A stretch of DNA of 64,000 nt from Cellulomonas cellasea (GCF_030372105.1 NZ_JAUDBQ010000002.1:248001-312000); one strand, 5' to 3'; counted from the stretch's first letter, positions 7,281 to 16,651 are shown. The notes: a model not told the origin generated them from the letters alone. A program made the numbers and translations.

Positions 7281-9430
7281 GGGTCGAATGTAACGTCGTC
7301 GGCCGGGCCGATCGGGCCCGCCGGGCCCACCGCCTCGACCGCGTCGACTGCGAGCAGCACGGCGTTCTCCGGGGCGAGCAGCGGCGCGGCGAGCCCGACG
7401 TCGACGAGGACCCGTCCGGGCAGCGTGGCCTCGCCGCGCGCGAGCCAGGGCGGGGGCGCGGCCTGCACCAGCAGCGGCGGCGCCCCGACAGTCCGGACGC
7501 GGTAGACGCGCTCCGGGTCGAGGCCGACGAGCCGCACCGGCGCGGGCAGCGCCGCCTCGGCCGCCGCGAGGGCGACGACCGCGAACAACGCCGCACTGCC
7601 GTCGGGGGCGACGACGCCGTGCACCAGCACGCCCGGGTCCGCGCTGTCGGCACGGACGACCCGCCCCGAGTGGAGCAGTCCGCGTCCGGCCACGTGGTCG
7701 GCGACCCAGGCCCGGACCTCGTCGAGCTCGTCGGCGCCCGCGCGGGTGAGGTCCCACTCGATCCCGGCGCTGCCGAACATGGCCGTGGCGCACCGGAAGC
7801 CGGTGCTCGCGACGCGTCCGGTCGTATGGGCGCGGGGCGCCCCGAGGTGGCCGCCCAGGTACTCGGGAGGCACCAGCACCCCGGTCCAGCGCTGGATGCC
7901 CTGGCGCTCGAGCGGGTCGTTCGTGTCGGACGTCCACACGCGGTCGACGCGCTCGAGGATCCCCAGGTCGATGCGCGCTCCCCCGGACGCGCACGACTCG
8001 ATCTCCACCGCGGGGAACCGTGCGCGCAGCTCGTCGAGCAGCCGGTACAGCGCGGTCGTCTGGCGGTGCGCCGAGCCGTGCAGCAGGTCGCGGTTGTGGT
8101 CCCACTTGAGCGAGGTGATCGGGTACTCGTCGAGCAGCGCGGCGAGGGCGTCGCGCACGTGCGCGTACGCGTCGGGGTGGCCGAGGTCGAGTGTGCGCTG
8201 GTCACGCCACGTCGGCAGGCTCGAGCCGCCCACCACCCAGTCGGGGTGGGCTCGCGCGAGGTCGGAGTCGGGGCTGACCATCTCCGGCTCGACCCAGAGC
8301 CCGAATTCCATGCCGCGCGCGTGAACACGTTCGACGAGCGGGTGCAGGCCGTCGGGCCACGCGACCGGGTCGACAGTCCAATCGCCGAGCGCACGGGCGG
8401 CGTCGGTGCGGCCGGTGAACCAGCCGTCGTCGAGCACGAACCGCTCAACCCCCACGTCGGCCGCGGCGTCCACCAGGCGGTTGAGCGTCGCGTGGTCGTG
8501 GTCGAAGTAGACGGCCTCCCAGGTGTTGAGCACGACGGGCCGTGCGCGCCGGATCGTCGACCAGGACCGGATCCACGGGTGGAACCGGTCGGACAGGCCG
8601 TCGAGCCCGGCGTCGGACCACGCCGCCACGAGCCACGGCGCGGTGTACCGCCCGCCCGGCGCGAGCCGCACCTCGCCGGGCGCGAGCAGCTCGCCGCCAC
8701 CTAGGAGGGCATGGCCCAGGGCCTGTCGCTCGGCCCACTGGCGCTTGTCGCCGCTCCACGCGACGTGCGTCGCCCAGACCTCGCCCGAGCGGAACCCGAA
8801 CCCTGGCGTCCCCGCGACCAGCAGGAAGGGGTCGTCGTGGCCGGGCCGGCCGTGGCGCGTCTCGCGCGTCCACGCTCCGTGGCCGAGCGTCAGTCGCTGC
8901 GGTCGCCGCTCATGCGCCCACAGCCCGGTGAAGTCGAGCACCTCGCGGGCGCGGTCCGGGGCCGGCAGGGACGCGTCGAGCGCCCCCAGCACGAACGTGT
9001 CGTCACCCCGGTTCTCGAGGGTGCTGCGGACGCGGAGGACGCCGTGCTCGGTGAGCTCGACGTCGGTCGTCACCGCGAGCGTGCCCGCGGCGTCGGCCAG
9101 GCGCAGCCGGATCGCGCGGTCGCCCACCGGCTCGGCGCCGGCCATGACCAGCGCAGCCGCCGGCTCCCCCGAGCCCGACCAGAAGCCCTCGAAGCCCGGC
9201 CGCCCCGTCCACCCCTGCTCACGGGTCGGCAGGATCGACAGGCGCAGCGGGGTGTCGATCGCGCTCGGCGGGACGGCCGGGACCAGCGCCACCGCGAGCC
9301 CGGCGAGGGAGTCGTCGTCGAGCGGGCCGAGGTCGCGCCCCCAGTGCAGGACGGCGGGGAGGTCCCCACCGCCCCGCACCGGGACGTCGAGCACGAGGCT
9401 CGACCCTGCTGCGCGCAGGTGCTGGATCAT
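7277..9430 (-). CDS. GH36 alpha-galactosidase
   Basis: A 717-residue alpha-galactosidase with an N-terminal beta-sandwich, a TIM barrel and a C-terminal beta domain, the usual GH36 length. The nucleophile segment LKWDHNRD carries Asp444, and the acid/base segment TSDTNDP carries Asp502. The conserved WEAVYFD, DDGWF and EPEMVS segments are also present. It hydrolyses terminal alpha-galactosides such as raffinose-type sugars or galactomannan side chains. No signal peptide is seen, so it acts in the cytoplasm on imported oligosaccharides. It starts five bases after the binding-protein stop and is translationally linked to the LacI gene. Confidence 0.95.
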   Translation of the reverse strand: MIQHLRAAGSSLVLDVPVRGGGDLPAVLHWGRDLGPLDDDSLAGLAVALVPAVPPSAIDTPLRLSILPTREQGWTGRPGFEGFWSGSGEPAAALVMAGAEPVGDRAIRLRLADAAGTLAVTTDVELTEHGVLRVRSTLENRGDDTFVLGALDASLPAPDRAREVLDFTGLWAHERRPQRLTLGHGAWTRETRHGRPGHDDPFLLVAGTPGFGFRSGEVWATHVAWSGDKRQWAERQALGHALLGGGELLAPGEVRLAPGGRYTAPWLVAAWSDAGLDGLSDRFHPWIRSWSTIRRARPVVLNTWEAVYFDHDHATLNRLVDAAADVGVERFVLDDGWFTGRTDAARALGDWTVDPVAWPDGLHPLVERVHARGMEFGLWVEPEMVSPDSDLARAHPDWVVGGSSLPTWRDQRTLDLGHPDAYAHVRDALAALLDEYPITSLKWDHNRDLLHGSAHRQTTALYRLLDELRARFPAVEIESCASGGARIDLGILERVDRVWTSDTNDPLERQGIQRWTGVLVPPEYLGGHLGAPRAHTTGRVASTGFRCATAMFGSAGIEWDLTRAGADELDEVRAWVADHVAGRGLLHSGRVVRADSADPGVLVHGVVAPDGSAALFAVVALAAAEAALPAPVRLVGLDPERVYRVRTVGAPPLLVQAAPPPWLARGEATLPGRVLVDVGLAAPLLAPENAVLLAVDAVEAVGPAGPIGPADDVTFDP

Positions 9431-9434
9431 GCGG

Positions 9435-10766
9435 TCACTTGGCGACGGGGATGGACTGCGACTCGAGCGTCGAGATCGTCGATCCCTGCGCCGACTCGAG
9501 CGACGCGAGGAGCGTCCCCGACCCGGAGACCGCGCCCTTGAAGCCGTCGGAGACGTCCGCGTAGACCTGCGTCATCGTCGGGCCCCACGTGAAGCCCGCG
9601 GGGACCTGCGTCGAGGCCTCGGCGAACACGTCGTAGATCGCCTGGCCGCCGTAGAACTCGACGCCCTCCGCGAGCGCCGGCAGGGCCGCGCCGGCCTTCG
9701 TCGCCGGGTAGAGGTTCGCGCCCTTGTTGAGCAGCGTGAGCGCCTCGTCGGACGTGTTGAGCCACAGCGCGAACTTCGAGGCCTCGTAGACGTGCTCCGA
9801 GCCGCGGAAGACAGCTGTCGACGAACCGCCCCAGTTGCCGGCGGCCTCGTCGCCCGCCTCCCACTGCGGCATGGGCGCGACGGCCCACTTGCCCGCGGTG
9901 TCGGGGGCGCCGCTCGAGATCGAGTTGGCGCCCCACACCGCCGAGACCCACGTCCACGCGGCGCCGGTGTTGTAGGCGTTGTCCCACTCGCTCGTCCACG
10001 GCGGGACGCTCGAGACGAGGTCCCGGTCGATGAGGTCCTGCCAGTACTCGGCGACCTGCGTGGACTCCTCGCCCGCGAGGTCGACGCCCCACTCGTCTCC
10101 CTCGTTCGAGAACCAGGTGCCGCCCGCCTGCCACACGAGGCCCGCGAACTGGTTGACGTCGCTCTGCGAGAAGTTCGTGATGTGCCCGCCGGCGGCCTTG
10201 ACCTTCTCCGCCGCGGCGGCGTACTCGGCCCACGTCGTCGGGACGGCAATGCCGTTCGCCTCGAACAAGTCGGCGCGGTAGAAGAGCGCCATCGGGCCGG
10301 CGTCCTGCGGGATCGCGTACGCGTGCCCGTCCTCGCCGAAGCTCACCTGGTCCCAGGTCCAGTCGACGAAGTCGCCCTGCGCGGCCAGCACGTCGGCGCA
10401 CGCCCCGAGGTCGGTGAGCCCGTTCTGGACGCGGAAGTTCGGCAGCGCGTCGTACTCGATCTGCCCGAGGTCGGGCGCGTTGCCGGCCTTGAGCTGGTTG
10501 AAGAAGTTCTGGTAGGTGCCGCCGTTGCCGTTGGGCCCGGTCTGCACTGTCACCTGGATGTCGGCGTTCGCCTCGTTCCAGACATCGACGACCTCCTCGA
10601 TGCCCGGGATCCACGTTGTGAACGTGAGCTCGACAGCGCCGTCCGACGGCTCGCAGGCGCCGGCGGCGTCACCCCCGGAGGAGGAGCCGTCGCTCGACGA
10701 GCAGCCGGCGACGAGCAGGGCGACCGCGGTGAGGGCGCCGACGCTGGCGGCCTTGGTGAGACGCAT
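9435..10766 (-). CDS. Sugar ABC transporter substrate-binding lipoprotein
   Basis: A 443-residue extracellular binding protein. The N-terminus has a lipoprotein signal peptide with lipobox VAGC at about residues 19-22, then a Ser/Gly linker and a family 1 solute-binding fold (GNAPDLGQIEYD, GPMALFYRADLFEANGI). The ATG at 10766 has an AGGA site upstream. Unusually it follows both permease genes rather than preceding them, after a 74-base gap. No ATPase gene is in the operon, so a shared MsiK-type ATPase elsewhere in the genome probably energises transport, as is common in actinobacteria. Confidence 0.92.
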   Translation of the reverse strand: MRLTKAASVGALTAVALLVAGCSSSDGSSSGGDAAGACEPSDGAVELTFTTWIPGIEEVVDVWNEANADIQVTVQTGPNGNGGTYQNFFNQLKAGNAPDLGQIEYDALPNFRVQNGLTDLGACADVLAAQGDFVDWTWDQVSFGEDGHAYAIPQDAGPMALFYRADLFEANGIAVPTTWAEYAAAAEKVKAAGGHITNFSQSDVNQFAGLVWQAGGTWFSNEGDEWGVDLAGEESTQVAEYWQDLIDRDLVSSVPPWTSEWDNAYNTGAAWTWVSAVWGANSISSGAPDTAGKWAVAPMPQWEAGDEAAGNWGGSSTAVFRGSEHVYEASKFALWLNTSDEALTLLNKGANLYPATKAGAALPALAEGVEFYGGQAIYDVFAEASTQVPAGFTWGPTMTQVYADVSDGFKGAVSGSGTLLASLESAQGSTISTLESQSIPVAK

Positions 10767-10840
10767 GGTTGTCCTTATCTGTGGAAGGGCGCACGGCAGG
10801 CAGGGCGCCGCCGGGCGATGAGCGGTCGATCGACGAGCGG

Positions 10841-11740
10841 TCACTTCACCGAGCCGGCTCCGAGCCCGTTGCGCCAGAAGCGCTGCAGCAGCAGGAAGAC
10901 GACGATCAGCGGGATGATCGCGAGCAACGCCCCGACGAGCACGTGGCCGCGCAGCTCGGGGATCTGGTTCACCTGGGTGTTCCAGGAGTAGAGGCCGAGC
11001 GTCACGGGGAAGACGGCCTCGTCGCGGAGCATGATCAGCGGGAGGAAGAAGTTGTTCCAGATCGCGACGAACTGGAACAGGAACACGGTCACGAGCGCGG
11101 GGAACATGAGCCGCACCGACACCGTGAAGAACGTGCGGACCTCGCCCGACCCGTCGAGCCGTGCGGCCTCGAGCAGCTCGTCGGGCACGCTCGCCGCGGC
11201 ATAGATCCGCGTCAGGTACACCCCGAACGGGCTGACCAGGCTCGGCAGGAACACCGCCCAGAACGTGTTCGTCAGGTTGACCTGGCTGAAGATCAGGAAG
11301 AGCGGGAGCGCGAGCGCCGTCGCCGGGACGAGGACGCCGCCGAGGACCACGTTGAACAGCGTGTCGCGGCCGCGGAACCGGTACTTCGCGAGGGCGTACC
11401 CGCACATCGAGGCGAGCACGGTGCCGAGCAGCGCGCCGCCCGCGGTGTAGGCGAGCGAGTTGCCGATCCACCGCGCGAAGATCCCGCCGTCGTAGCGCAG
11501 CAGCGCGCTGACGTTCTCGACCAGGTTCATATCGGCGAACCACAGCGGGTTCGTGCTGGTGAACTGCCCGCGGTCCTTCGTCGCGGAGACGATCAGCCAC
11601 CAGATCGGGACGAGGAAGTAGAGCGTGAAGACGCCCATGACGAGCATCGCGCCGGCGCGCGAGAACAAGCTCTCCTGGACGCCCCGCGAGGCCGCCGGCG
11701 AGGCCGTGGGCTGGGGGGCGGTGCGGACGGCGGCGCTCAC
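10841..11740 (-). CDS. Carbohydrate ABC transporter permease (MalG type)
   Basis: A 299-residue inner-membrane permease with about six membrane segments. The EAA loop reads EAARLDGSGEVRTFF and would contact the ATPase. The GTG start at 11740 overlaps the MalF-type stop by four bases (GTGA), which sets the start and indicates translational coupling. The N-terminal 25 residues are a polar Ala/Pro-rich tail. It forms a heterodimer with the preceding permease to import the galactoside recognised by the binding protein downstream. Confidence 0.93.
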   Translation of the reverse strand: MSAAVRTAPQPTASPAASRGVQESLFSRAGAMLVMGVFTLYFLVPIWWLIVSATKDRGQFTSTNPLWFADMNLVENVSALLRYDGGIFARWIGNSLAYTAGGALLGTVLASMCGYALAKYRFRGRDTLFNVVLGGVLVPATALALPLFLIFSQVNLTNTFWAVFLPSLVSPFGVYLTRIYAAASVPDELLEAARLDGSGEVRTFFTVSVRLMFPALVTVFLFQFVAIWNNFFLPLIMLRDEAVFPVTLGLYSWNTQVNQIPELRGHVLVGALLAIIPLIVVFLLLQRFWRNGLGAGSVK

Positions 11741-12663
11741 TGGACGCCCTTCTTCTGGGTCAGCTTGAGGAACGTGAACGAGAGCACGAACGTCGCGAGC
11801 GCGAGCACGACCGAGAACGCCGCGGCGAGGTGGAAGTTCGGCACGGACGACGTCGAGTAGACGGTGAGGTTCGGGGTGAACGTGCTCGTCACCGCGGAGC
11901 TGAACGAGCGGAACACCTGCGGCTCTGCGAGCAACTGGAGGGTGCCGATGATCGAGAACACCGTCGTGAGCACGATCGCCGGGATCACCAACGGGATCTT
12001 GATCGACCAGGCGATCCGCAGCTGTCCCGCGCCGTCGAGCCGTGCGGCCTCGTACACCTCGGTGGGGATCGCGAGGAGCGAGGAGTAGATGATCAGCATG
12101 TTGTAGCCGACGTAGACCCACGTGACGACGTTGGCCATCGCCCACAGCACGAGGTCCGCGGAGAGCAGGTCGACCCGCCCGGTGACAGCGGTGAACGGCG
12201 AGAGGTTCGGGGAGTACAGGAAGCCCCACATGATCGCCGCGACGACGCCGGGCACCGCGTACGGCACGAAGAACGCGAGCCGGAAGAACCTCTTGCCCCG
12301 CAGCAGCGGCGAGTCGAGGAGCAGCGCGAACACGAGCGCGAGCGCGAGCATCACGGGGACCTGGACGACCCCGAAGGCCAGCACGCGCCCGACCGAGCTC
12401 CAGAACGGCCCGTTCTCGAAGACCTGGGCGTACTGCGTGAGCCCGCCGAACACCTGGCGCGGGGCGCCGAACGTGCCCTCACGCTCGACGACGAGGAGCG
12501 ACTGCCACACCGCGTAGCCGATGGGCAGCGCGTAGAACAGCGCGAACAGCACCCCGAACGGCAGCACGAAGAACGCGATCGCGCGCTTATGCGGGACGGG
12601 AACGCGGCGCCAGGGCTGCGAGGCCCGCGTCGGCGCGGGGGCGAGGGTCTGGGTGCTCGTCAT
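11737..12663 (-). CDS. Carbohydrate ABC transporter permease (MalF type)
   Basis: A 308-residue permease with a first membrane helix at about residues 28-50 (FFVLPFGVLFALFYALPIGYA) and five more. The EAA loop reads EAARLDGAGQLRIAW. The ATG at 12663 overlaps the GH42 stop (ATGA), so it is coupled to the beta-galactosidase gene upstream and to the MalG-type gene downstream. It pairs with that permease for sugar uptake. Confidence 0.93.
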   Translation of the reverse strand: MTSTQTLAPAPTRASQPWRRVPVPHKRAIAFFVLPFGVLFALFYALPIGYAVWQSLLVVEREGTFGAPRQVFGGLTQYAQVFENGPFWSSVGRVLAFGVVQVPVMLALALVFALLLDSPLLRGKRFFRLAFFVPYAVPGVVAAIMWGFLYSPNLSPFTAVTGRVDLLSADLVLWAMANVVTWVYVGYNMLIIYSSLLAIPTEVYEAARLDGAGQLRIAWSIKIPLVIPAIVLTTVFSIIGTLQLLAEPQVFRSFSSAVTSTFTPNLTVYSTSSVPNFHLAAAFSVVLALATFVLSFTFLKLTQKKGVQ

Positions 12664-14702
12664 GCGGGTGTGCCCTCCCGGACTGGTGTGCCCTCCCGGA
12701 CGACCCGCACGCTTCCGGCGGGGACGTGGACGAGGCCATCGGCTCGTTGGTCGGTGACGAGCTCGTGCCCGGTGGCCGGGTGCTCGAGATCGCGGTGCGA
12801 GTGGTTGATGACGAAGACGTAGCTGCGACCGCCGCCCGCGCGGCGGACCACCTCGACCGACCCGTCGCTCTCCGGGCCGGTCGCCGCGACACCGGCGCCG
12901 GCCACCGCGGAGCGCATGACATCGCGCAGGTCGGGGTCGTCGAGCGCCGTCGCGATGTACCAGGCGGCGCCCGCGCCGCGCTCGGCCCGTGTGATCGCCG
13001 GCACTCCGGCGAGCGGGCCGTCGGCGTAGGAGGCGACGACGGCCGCGTCGGTGGTGCGGAGCCGCTCGGTCCACAGCGACGCGTGGGCGCCCGAGTCGAG
13101 CGCGACCCGCTGCCCGGGCAGCAGCGGCACGATCTCCTCGCTGACGACGCCGAGCAGGTCACGGAACGCGCCCGGGTACCCGCCGAGCCGCACCCGGTCA
13201 TCTTGGTCGACGATGCCCGAGTTGAACGTGACGACCGCATGCCCGCCGGCCTCGACGTGCCCGCTCACCCGGGCCGCCTGCGCGTCCGAGACCATGTGCA
13301 GGGCGGGCACCACGACGAGCCGGTATCCGCTCAGGTCGCTGTCGGGGCCGACGACGTCGACCGTCACGCCCAGCTGGTGCAGGGCCCGGTACGCGGCGTG
13401 CACCTGGTCGAGGTACCGCACGGCGTGCGAGGGCCGTGCCTCGCCGTCGGCGGCCCACCAGGACTCCCAGCTGAACAGCAGCGCGGTGTCGGCGATGACG
13501 CGGGTGCCCGCGACCTCGTCGAGCCGGTCGAGCGTCGCGCCGAGCTCGACGACCTCGCGCCACACCTCCGTGTCCGTGCCGGCATGTGGGACGAGCGCCG
13601 AGTGGAACTTCTCAGCGCCCTGCGCCGACGCCCGCCACTGGAAGAAGCAGACGCCGTCCGCGCCGCGCGCCACGTGCGTGAGGGAGTTGCGGGTCATCTG
13701 GCCCGGATCCTTGGCCACGTTGACCGGCTGCCAGTTCACGGCGCTCGTCGACTGCTCCATGAGCAGCCATGGCGCTCCCCCGGCGAGCCCGCGGGTCAGA
13801 TCGGCCGCGAACGACAGCTCGGAGCGCGGGTCGTCGAGCCGGTGGTCGAGGTAGTGGTCGTTCGCGACGACGTCCATCTCAGGCGCCCACGACCAGTAGT
13901 CGAGGTTGCGGATGTGGGCGGTGACCATGAAGTTCGTCGTGACGGGGGCGTTCGAGAACCGCCGGAGCACCTCCGCCTCGGCGCGGTGGTGGTCGAGCAG
14001 CGCGTCCGAGCTGAAGCGGTGGAAGTCGACGGCCTGCGCGGGGTTGCCGAGCGAGATCGTGGCCCGCGGCGGGAGCACGTCGGCAAAGTCCGCGTACCGC
14101 TGGCTCCAGAAGCTCGTCCCCCACGCGGCGTTGAGCGCGTCGACCGTGCCGTAGCGGCGCTCGAGCCAGATCCGGAACGCGGCGGCGGACTCGTCGCAGT
14201 AGCAGAGCGCGTTGTGGCAGCCGAGCTCGTTGGACACGTGCCACAGCGCGACCGCGGGGTGCTCTCCGTAGCGCTTCGCGACCTGGGCGACCAGCGCGAG
14301 CGCGCGGCGGCGGAACTCGGCGGAGCTCGGGCACCACGCCTGGCGACCTCCCGGCCACCGGGTCGTGCCGTCCGCCATGACGGGGAGGATCTCGGGGTGC
14401 AGCGTCGTGAGCCACGGCGGCGGCGAGGACGTGCCGGTGCCGAGGTTCACCCGGATGCCGTTCTCGTGGAGCAGGTCGACGATCTCGTCGAGGCCGGACC
14501 AGTCGTGCTCCCCCGGCCGCGGCTCGATGTGCGACCAGCCGAAGATGTTGACGGCGACCAGGTCGACGCCGGCCTCGCGCATGAGCCGGGCGTCCTCGCG
14601 CCACACGTCGCGGTCCCACTGCTCGGGGTTGTAGTCGCACCCGAACGCGATGCCGCGCGTGGTGGTGTCCCCGGCTCCGAGGACGACTTCCGGCGAGTTC
14701 AT
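12660..14702 (-). CDS. GH42 beta-galactosidase
   Basis: A 680-residue beta-galactosidase, the usual GH42 length, and the first gene of the operon. FGCDYNPEQW near residue 20 is a family hallmark. The acid/base Glu159 lies in HVSNELGCH and the nucleophile Glu316 in WLLMEQSTS; the CHNALCYC segment resembles the zinc-binding Cys cluster of the family. The trimerisation and C-terminal beta domains follow. There is no signal peptide, so it is cytoplasmic. GGGAG lies just before the ATG at 14702. Together with GH36 it would degrade oligosaccharides carrying both beta- and alpha-galactose. The C-terminus carries a 6-residue tandem duplication. Confidence 0.95.
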   Translation of the reverse strand: MNSPEVVLGAGDTTTRGIAFGCDYNPEQWDRDVWREDARLMREAGVDLVAVNIFGWSHIEPRPGEHDWSGLDEIVDLLHENGIRVNLGTGTSSPPPWLTTLHPEILPVMADGTTRWPGGRQAWCPSSAEFRRRALALVAQVAKRYGEHPAVALWHVSNELGCHNALCYCDESAAAFRIWLERRYGTVDALNAAWGTSFWSQRYADFADVLPPRATISLGNPAQAVDFHRFSSDALLDHHRAEAEVLRRFSNAPVTTNFMVTAHIRNLDYWSWAPEMDVVANDHYLDHRLDDPRSELSFAADLTRGLAGGAPWLLMEQSTSAVNWQPVNVAKDPGQMTRNSLTHVARGADGVCFFQWRASAQGAEKFHSALVPHAGTDTEVWREVVELGATLDRLDEVAGTRVIADTALLFSWESWWAADGEARPSHAVRYLDQVHAAYRALHQLGVTVDVVGPDSDLSGYRLVVVPALHMVSDAQAARVSGHVEAGGHAVVTFNSGIVDQDDRVRLGGYPGAFRDLLGVVSEEIVPLLPGQRVALDSGAHASLWTERLRTTDAAVVASYADGPLAGVPAITRAERGAGAAWYIATALDDPDLRDVMRSAVAGAGVAATGPESDGSVEVVRRAGGGRSYVFVINHSHRDLEHPATGHELVTDQRADGLVHVPAGSVRVVREGTPVREGTPA
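12667..12701. repeat. Tandem 18-bp duplication at the 3' end of the GH42 gene
   Basis: Two copies of a 17-bp sequence (GGTGTGCCCTCCCGGAC on the plus strand) lie 18 bases apart. They encode the repeated peptide REGTP at the extreme C-terminus of the beta-galactosidase. This looks like a slippage duplication that preserves the frame. Confidence 0.85.
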
Positions 14703-14740
14703 GTGCTCCCTGCCCGTCGTGCGGCGGGAGTCCGACACAG

Positions 14741-14831
14741 TGTGTGCACGTGCACACATCGTGTCGCACGTTCTCGCCGTCGAGATTGTGTGAACGTGCA
14801 CACACTAGGCAGGATGTCGATTTCGTGTCAA
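14741..14831 (-). promoter_or_regulatory. Promoter of the galactoside operon with two LacI-type operators
   Basis: Reading leftwards, a perfect -35 TTGACA (14826-14831), an 18-base spacer and a -10 TAGTGT (14802-14807) are visible. A perfect 18-bp palindrome, half-site TGTGTGCAC, lies at 14741-14758. A second copy with one mismatch at 14787-14804 overlaps the -10 element. The sites begin 46 bases apart. The second would block polymerase directly and the first lies about 40-55 bases inside the transcript. The repressor is expected to be the LacI protein at the end of the operon. Confidence 0.87.
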
Positions 14832-14945
14832 CAGTCCCGATACGGGCTCACCCGCGACGGGTCAGATGAACCGGATCGCGCTGGACCTGAGCGGCGTCGG
14901 CCACGGCGGCGAACGAGCGCACGTCGCCGTGGCCGGGCTGATCGG

Positions 14946-15896
14946 TCAGCCGGGCACGACGACCGCGCGGCTCGGACCGCCGTGGGCCCACGCCTCCCCG
15001 ACCCGCTCCAGCGAGTACGCCGTCGCGGGAGCCTCGAGGGCGCCGTCGGCGATGAGCCGCATGATGCGCGGCAGCTCGGCCATCGTCCGCTCGGCGGAGA
15101 CCGAGCCCGCGCCGCTGCCGACGATCCGGATCTTGCGGCTGCGGAGCAGCGCGGCCGGCACTGCCGCGTCCGGTCCGCCGAGTGAGCCGATCTGCACGTA
15201 GGTGATGTCGCCCTCATCCTCGGCCAGGCCGCGTCGGCCGAGGACGGCGAACGTCGCCTCGGCGACCGGGCCCCAGAGGTAGTCGAGCACCAGGGACGGC
15301 GTGTCGTCGCCGAGCGCCCCCGCGATCGCGGCCGCCGGGTCGCCCGTGGCGAGGGACACGGTCGTCGCCCCGCGCGCGGCGAGCCGCTCAAGGGCCTCGG
15401 GGTTGCGGCCCACAGCCACGACCCGCTGGGCGCCGAGGGCGAATGCCGACTGGACCGCCATGCTCCCGGACATACCGGTGGCGCCCAGCACGAGCACCGT
15501 GCCGAGCCCGCCGCGCTCCTCGCGGCGCCCCGTCAGCGCGAACCAGCCCGACATCCCCGGGTTGACGCCGGCGGCGATCGCGAGCGGGTCGGCGCCGTGG
15601 GGCAGTTCCAGGCTGAACGGCGTGACGAGCCGCTCGGCCATGGTGCCCCACGGCGCACGCGGGAATCCCGTGAACACCAGGCGCCCGTCGGCGGTCCGCG
15701 CGACGGCGTCGACCCCGGCGACCAGGGGGTAGCGGCGCTCGCTCCCGTAGTGCTGGCCGGCGGCGATCGCCTTGGTGACCCGGTGCACCCCCGCGGCGAC
15801 GAGTTCGAGCGACTCCTGGCCGGGCATCGGCTCGGGCTCGGGGAAGTCCGAGCAGACGGGACCAGCGCCGGGCCCCGCGACAACTGCAGCGCGCAT
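14946..15896 (-). CDS. Quinone oxidoreductase-like MDR protein (zinc-free)
   Basis: A 316-residue member of the zinc-free medium-chain dehydrogenase group. The cofactor motif [14 protein letters not shown] is near residue 140, and no Cys/His zinc ligands are seen. The ATG at 15896 has AGGAGG five bases upstream. It is divergent from a TetR regulator gene with two palindromes in the gap, so it is probably the regulator's target. NADPH-dependent reduction of a reactive carbonyl or quinone is the usual role of this group; the natural substrate is unknown. Confidence 0.85.
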   Translation of the reverse strand: MRAAVVAGPGAGPVCSDFPEPEPMPGQESLELVAAGVHRVTKAIAAGQHYGSERRYPLVAGVDAVARTADGRLVFTGFPRAPWGTMAERLVTPFSLELPHGADPLAIAAGVNPGMSGWFALTGRREERGGLGTVLVLGATGMSGSMAVQSAFALGAQRVVAVGRNPEALERLAARGATTVSLATGDPAAAIAGALGDDTPSLVLDYLWGPVAEATFAVLGRRGLAEDEGDITYVQIGSLGGPDAAVPAALLRSRKIRIVGSGAGSVSAERTMAELPRIMRLIADGALEAPATAYSLERVGEAWAHGGPSRAVVVPG

Positions 15897-15912
15897 GACA
15901 GCCTCCTTAACT

Positions 15913-15951
15913 AAGTTCAATGAACTTCCACTGTCGCTTAACGTTGTTAAG
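15913..15951. promoter_or_regulatory. Two palindromic operators in the MDR/TetR divergent gap
   Basis: A perfect 7-bp inverted repeat with a 1-base centre (AAGTTCA-A-TGAACTT) lies at 15913-15927. A second perfect 6-bp repeat (CTTAAC-GTT-GTTAAG) lies at 15937-15951. The first is about 16 bases from the MDR start codon and the second ends just before the TetR coding start. Both are placed to let the TetR protein control both genes. The two palindromes differ in sequence, so only one may be the real TetR site. Confidence 0.65.
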
Positions 15952-15960
15952 GTGTCAACC

Positions 15961-16590
15961 GTGACCAAGAGACTGAGCCGCGAGCGGATCGTGGCGGCCG
16001 CACTGGACCAGCTCGACGAGCACGGGATCGACGGCGTGACGGTGCGCGCGGTGGCCACGCGGCTCGAGGTGAAAGCCCCCGCGTTGTACTGGCACGTCCA
16101 CGACAAGCAGGAACTGCTCGACGAGATGGGCACGGAGATCCAGCGGCGCGTGAACGCGGCCTTCATCGCAGGCTTCGCCGGCCGGGACTGGCGGGAGAGC
16201 CTCGAGGGCTACGCCCGCATCCTGCGCGCCGAGTACCTGGCGCATCGCGACGGCGCGCGCACGTTCAGCGGAACGCGCCTCACCGACCCCGAGGCGCTGC
16301 GGGCACAGGAGGTGTGGCTGCGCTCCTGGACAGCGGCCGGGCTCCAGCTGGCCGACGCCATGGACGCCGTCGATCTGGTGACGTCCTTCGTCGTCGGGTT
16401 CGTCATCGAGGAGCAGGAGCGCAGCCAGTCCGACGCGGCGCGGTACTCCCTCGAGGCACGTGACGCGATGGTCGGCGATGAAGCGCCCCTCGTCGTCGCG
16501 GCAGGCCACGCGCGCGGCGACGAGGACGCTCGATTCGAGCGCCAACTCGCGATCGTGCTGACCGGGATCGACGCCCAGCTCGGATCCTGA
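15961..16590 (+). CDS. TetR family regulator with TetR_C-type ligand domain
   Basis: A 209-residue repressor. The DNA-binding domain is at residues 1-50 (RERIVAAALDQLDEHGIDGVTVRAVATRLEV, then ALYWHVHDKQELLD). The remainder resembles the C-terminal domain of tetracycline-repressor-like proteins, with the segment TSFVVGFVIEEQE. GTG at 15961 is preferred because TAAGG lies about eight bases upstream; GTG at 15952 would leave the ribosome site inside the operator. It is divergent from the MDR gene and probably represses it. Confidence 0.87.
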   Translation: MTKRLSRERIVAAALDQLDEHGIDGVTVRAVATRLEVKAPALYWHVHDKQELLDEMGTEIQRRVNAAFIAGFAGRDWRESLEGYARILRAEYLAHRDGARTFSGTRLTDPEALRAQEVWLRSWTAAGLQLADAMDAVDLVTSFVVGFVIEEQERSQSDAARYSLEARDAMVGDEAPLVVAAGHARGDEDARFERQLAIVLTGIDAQLGS

Positions 16591-16651
16591 CCGGGCGTCG
16601 GGCGCTCATCCGTCCCTTCAGTCGCTCGCATCTCCGGCCGATGCTCCAGGC

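Noticed and set aside
8523-10991. Plus-strand frame of 822 codons across the GH36 and binding-protein genes
   Set aside because: Low-complexity antisense to two well-recognised genes; no family motifs.
14866-15201. Plus-strand frame beginning MNRIALDLSGVG
   Set aside because: Runs antisense to the end of the MDR gene and has no ribosome site.
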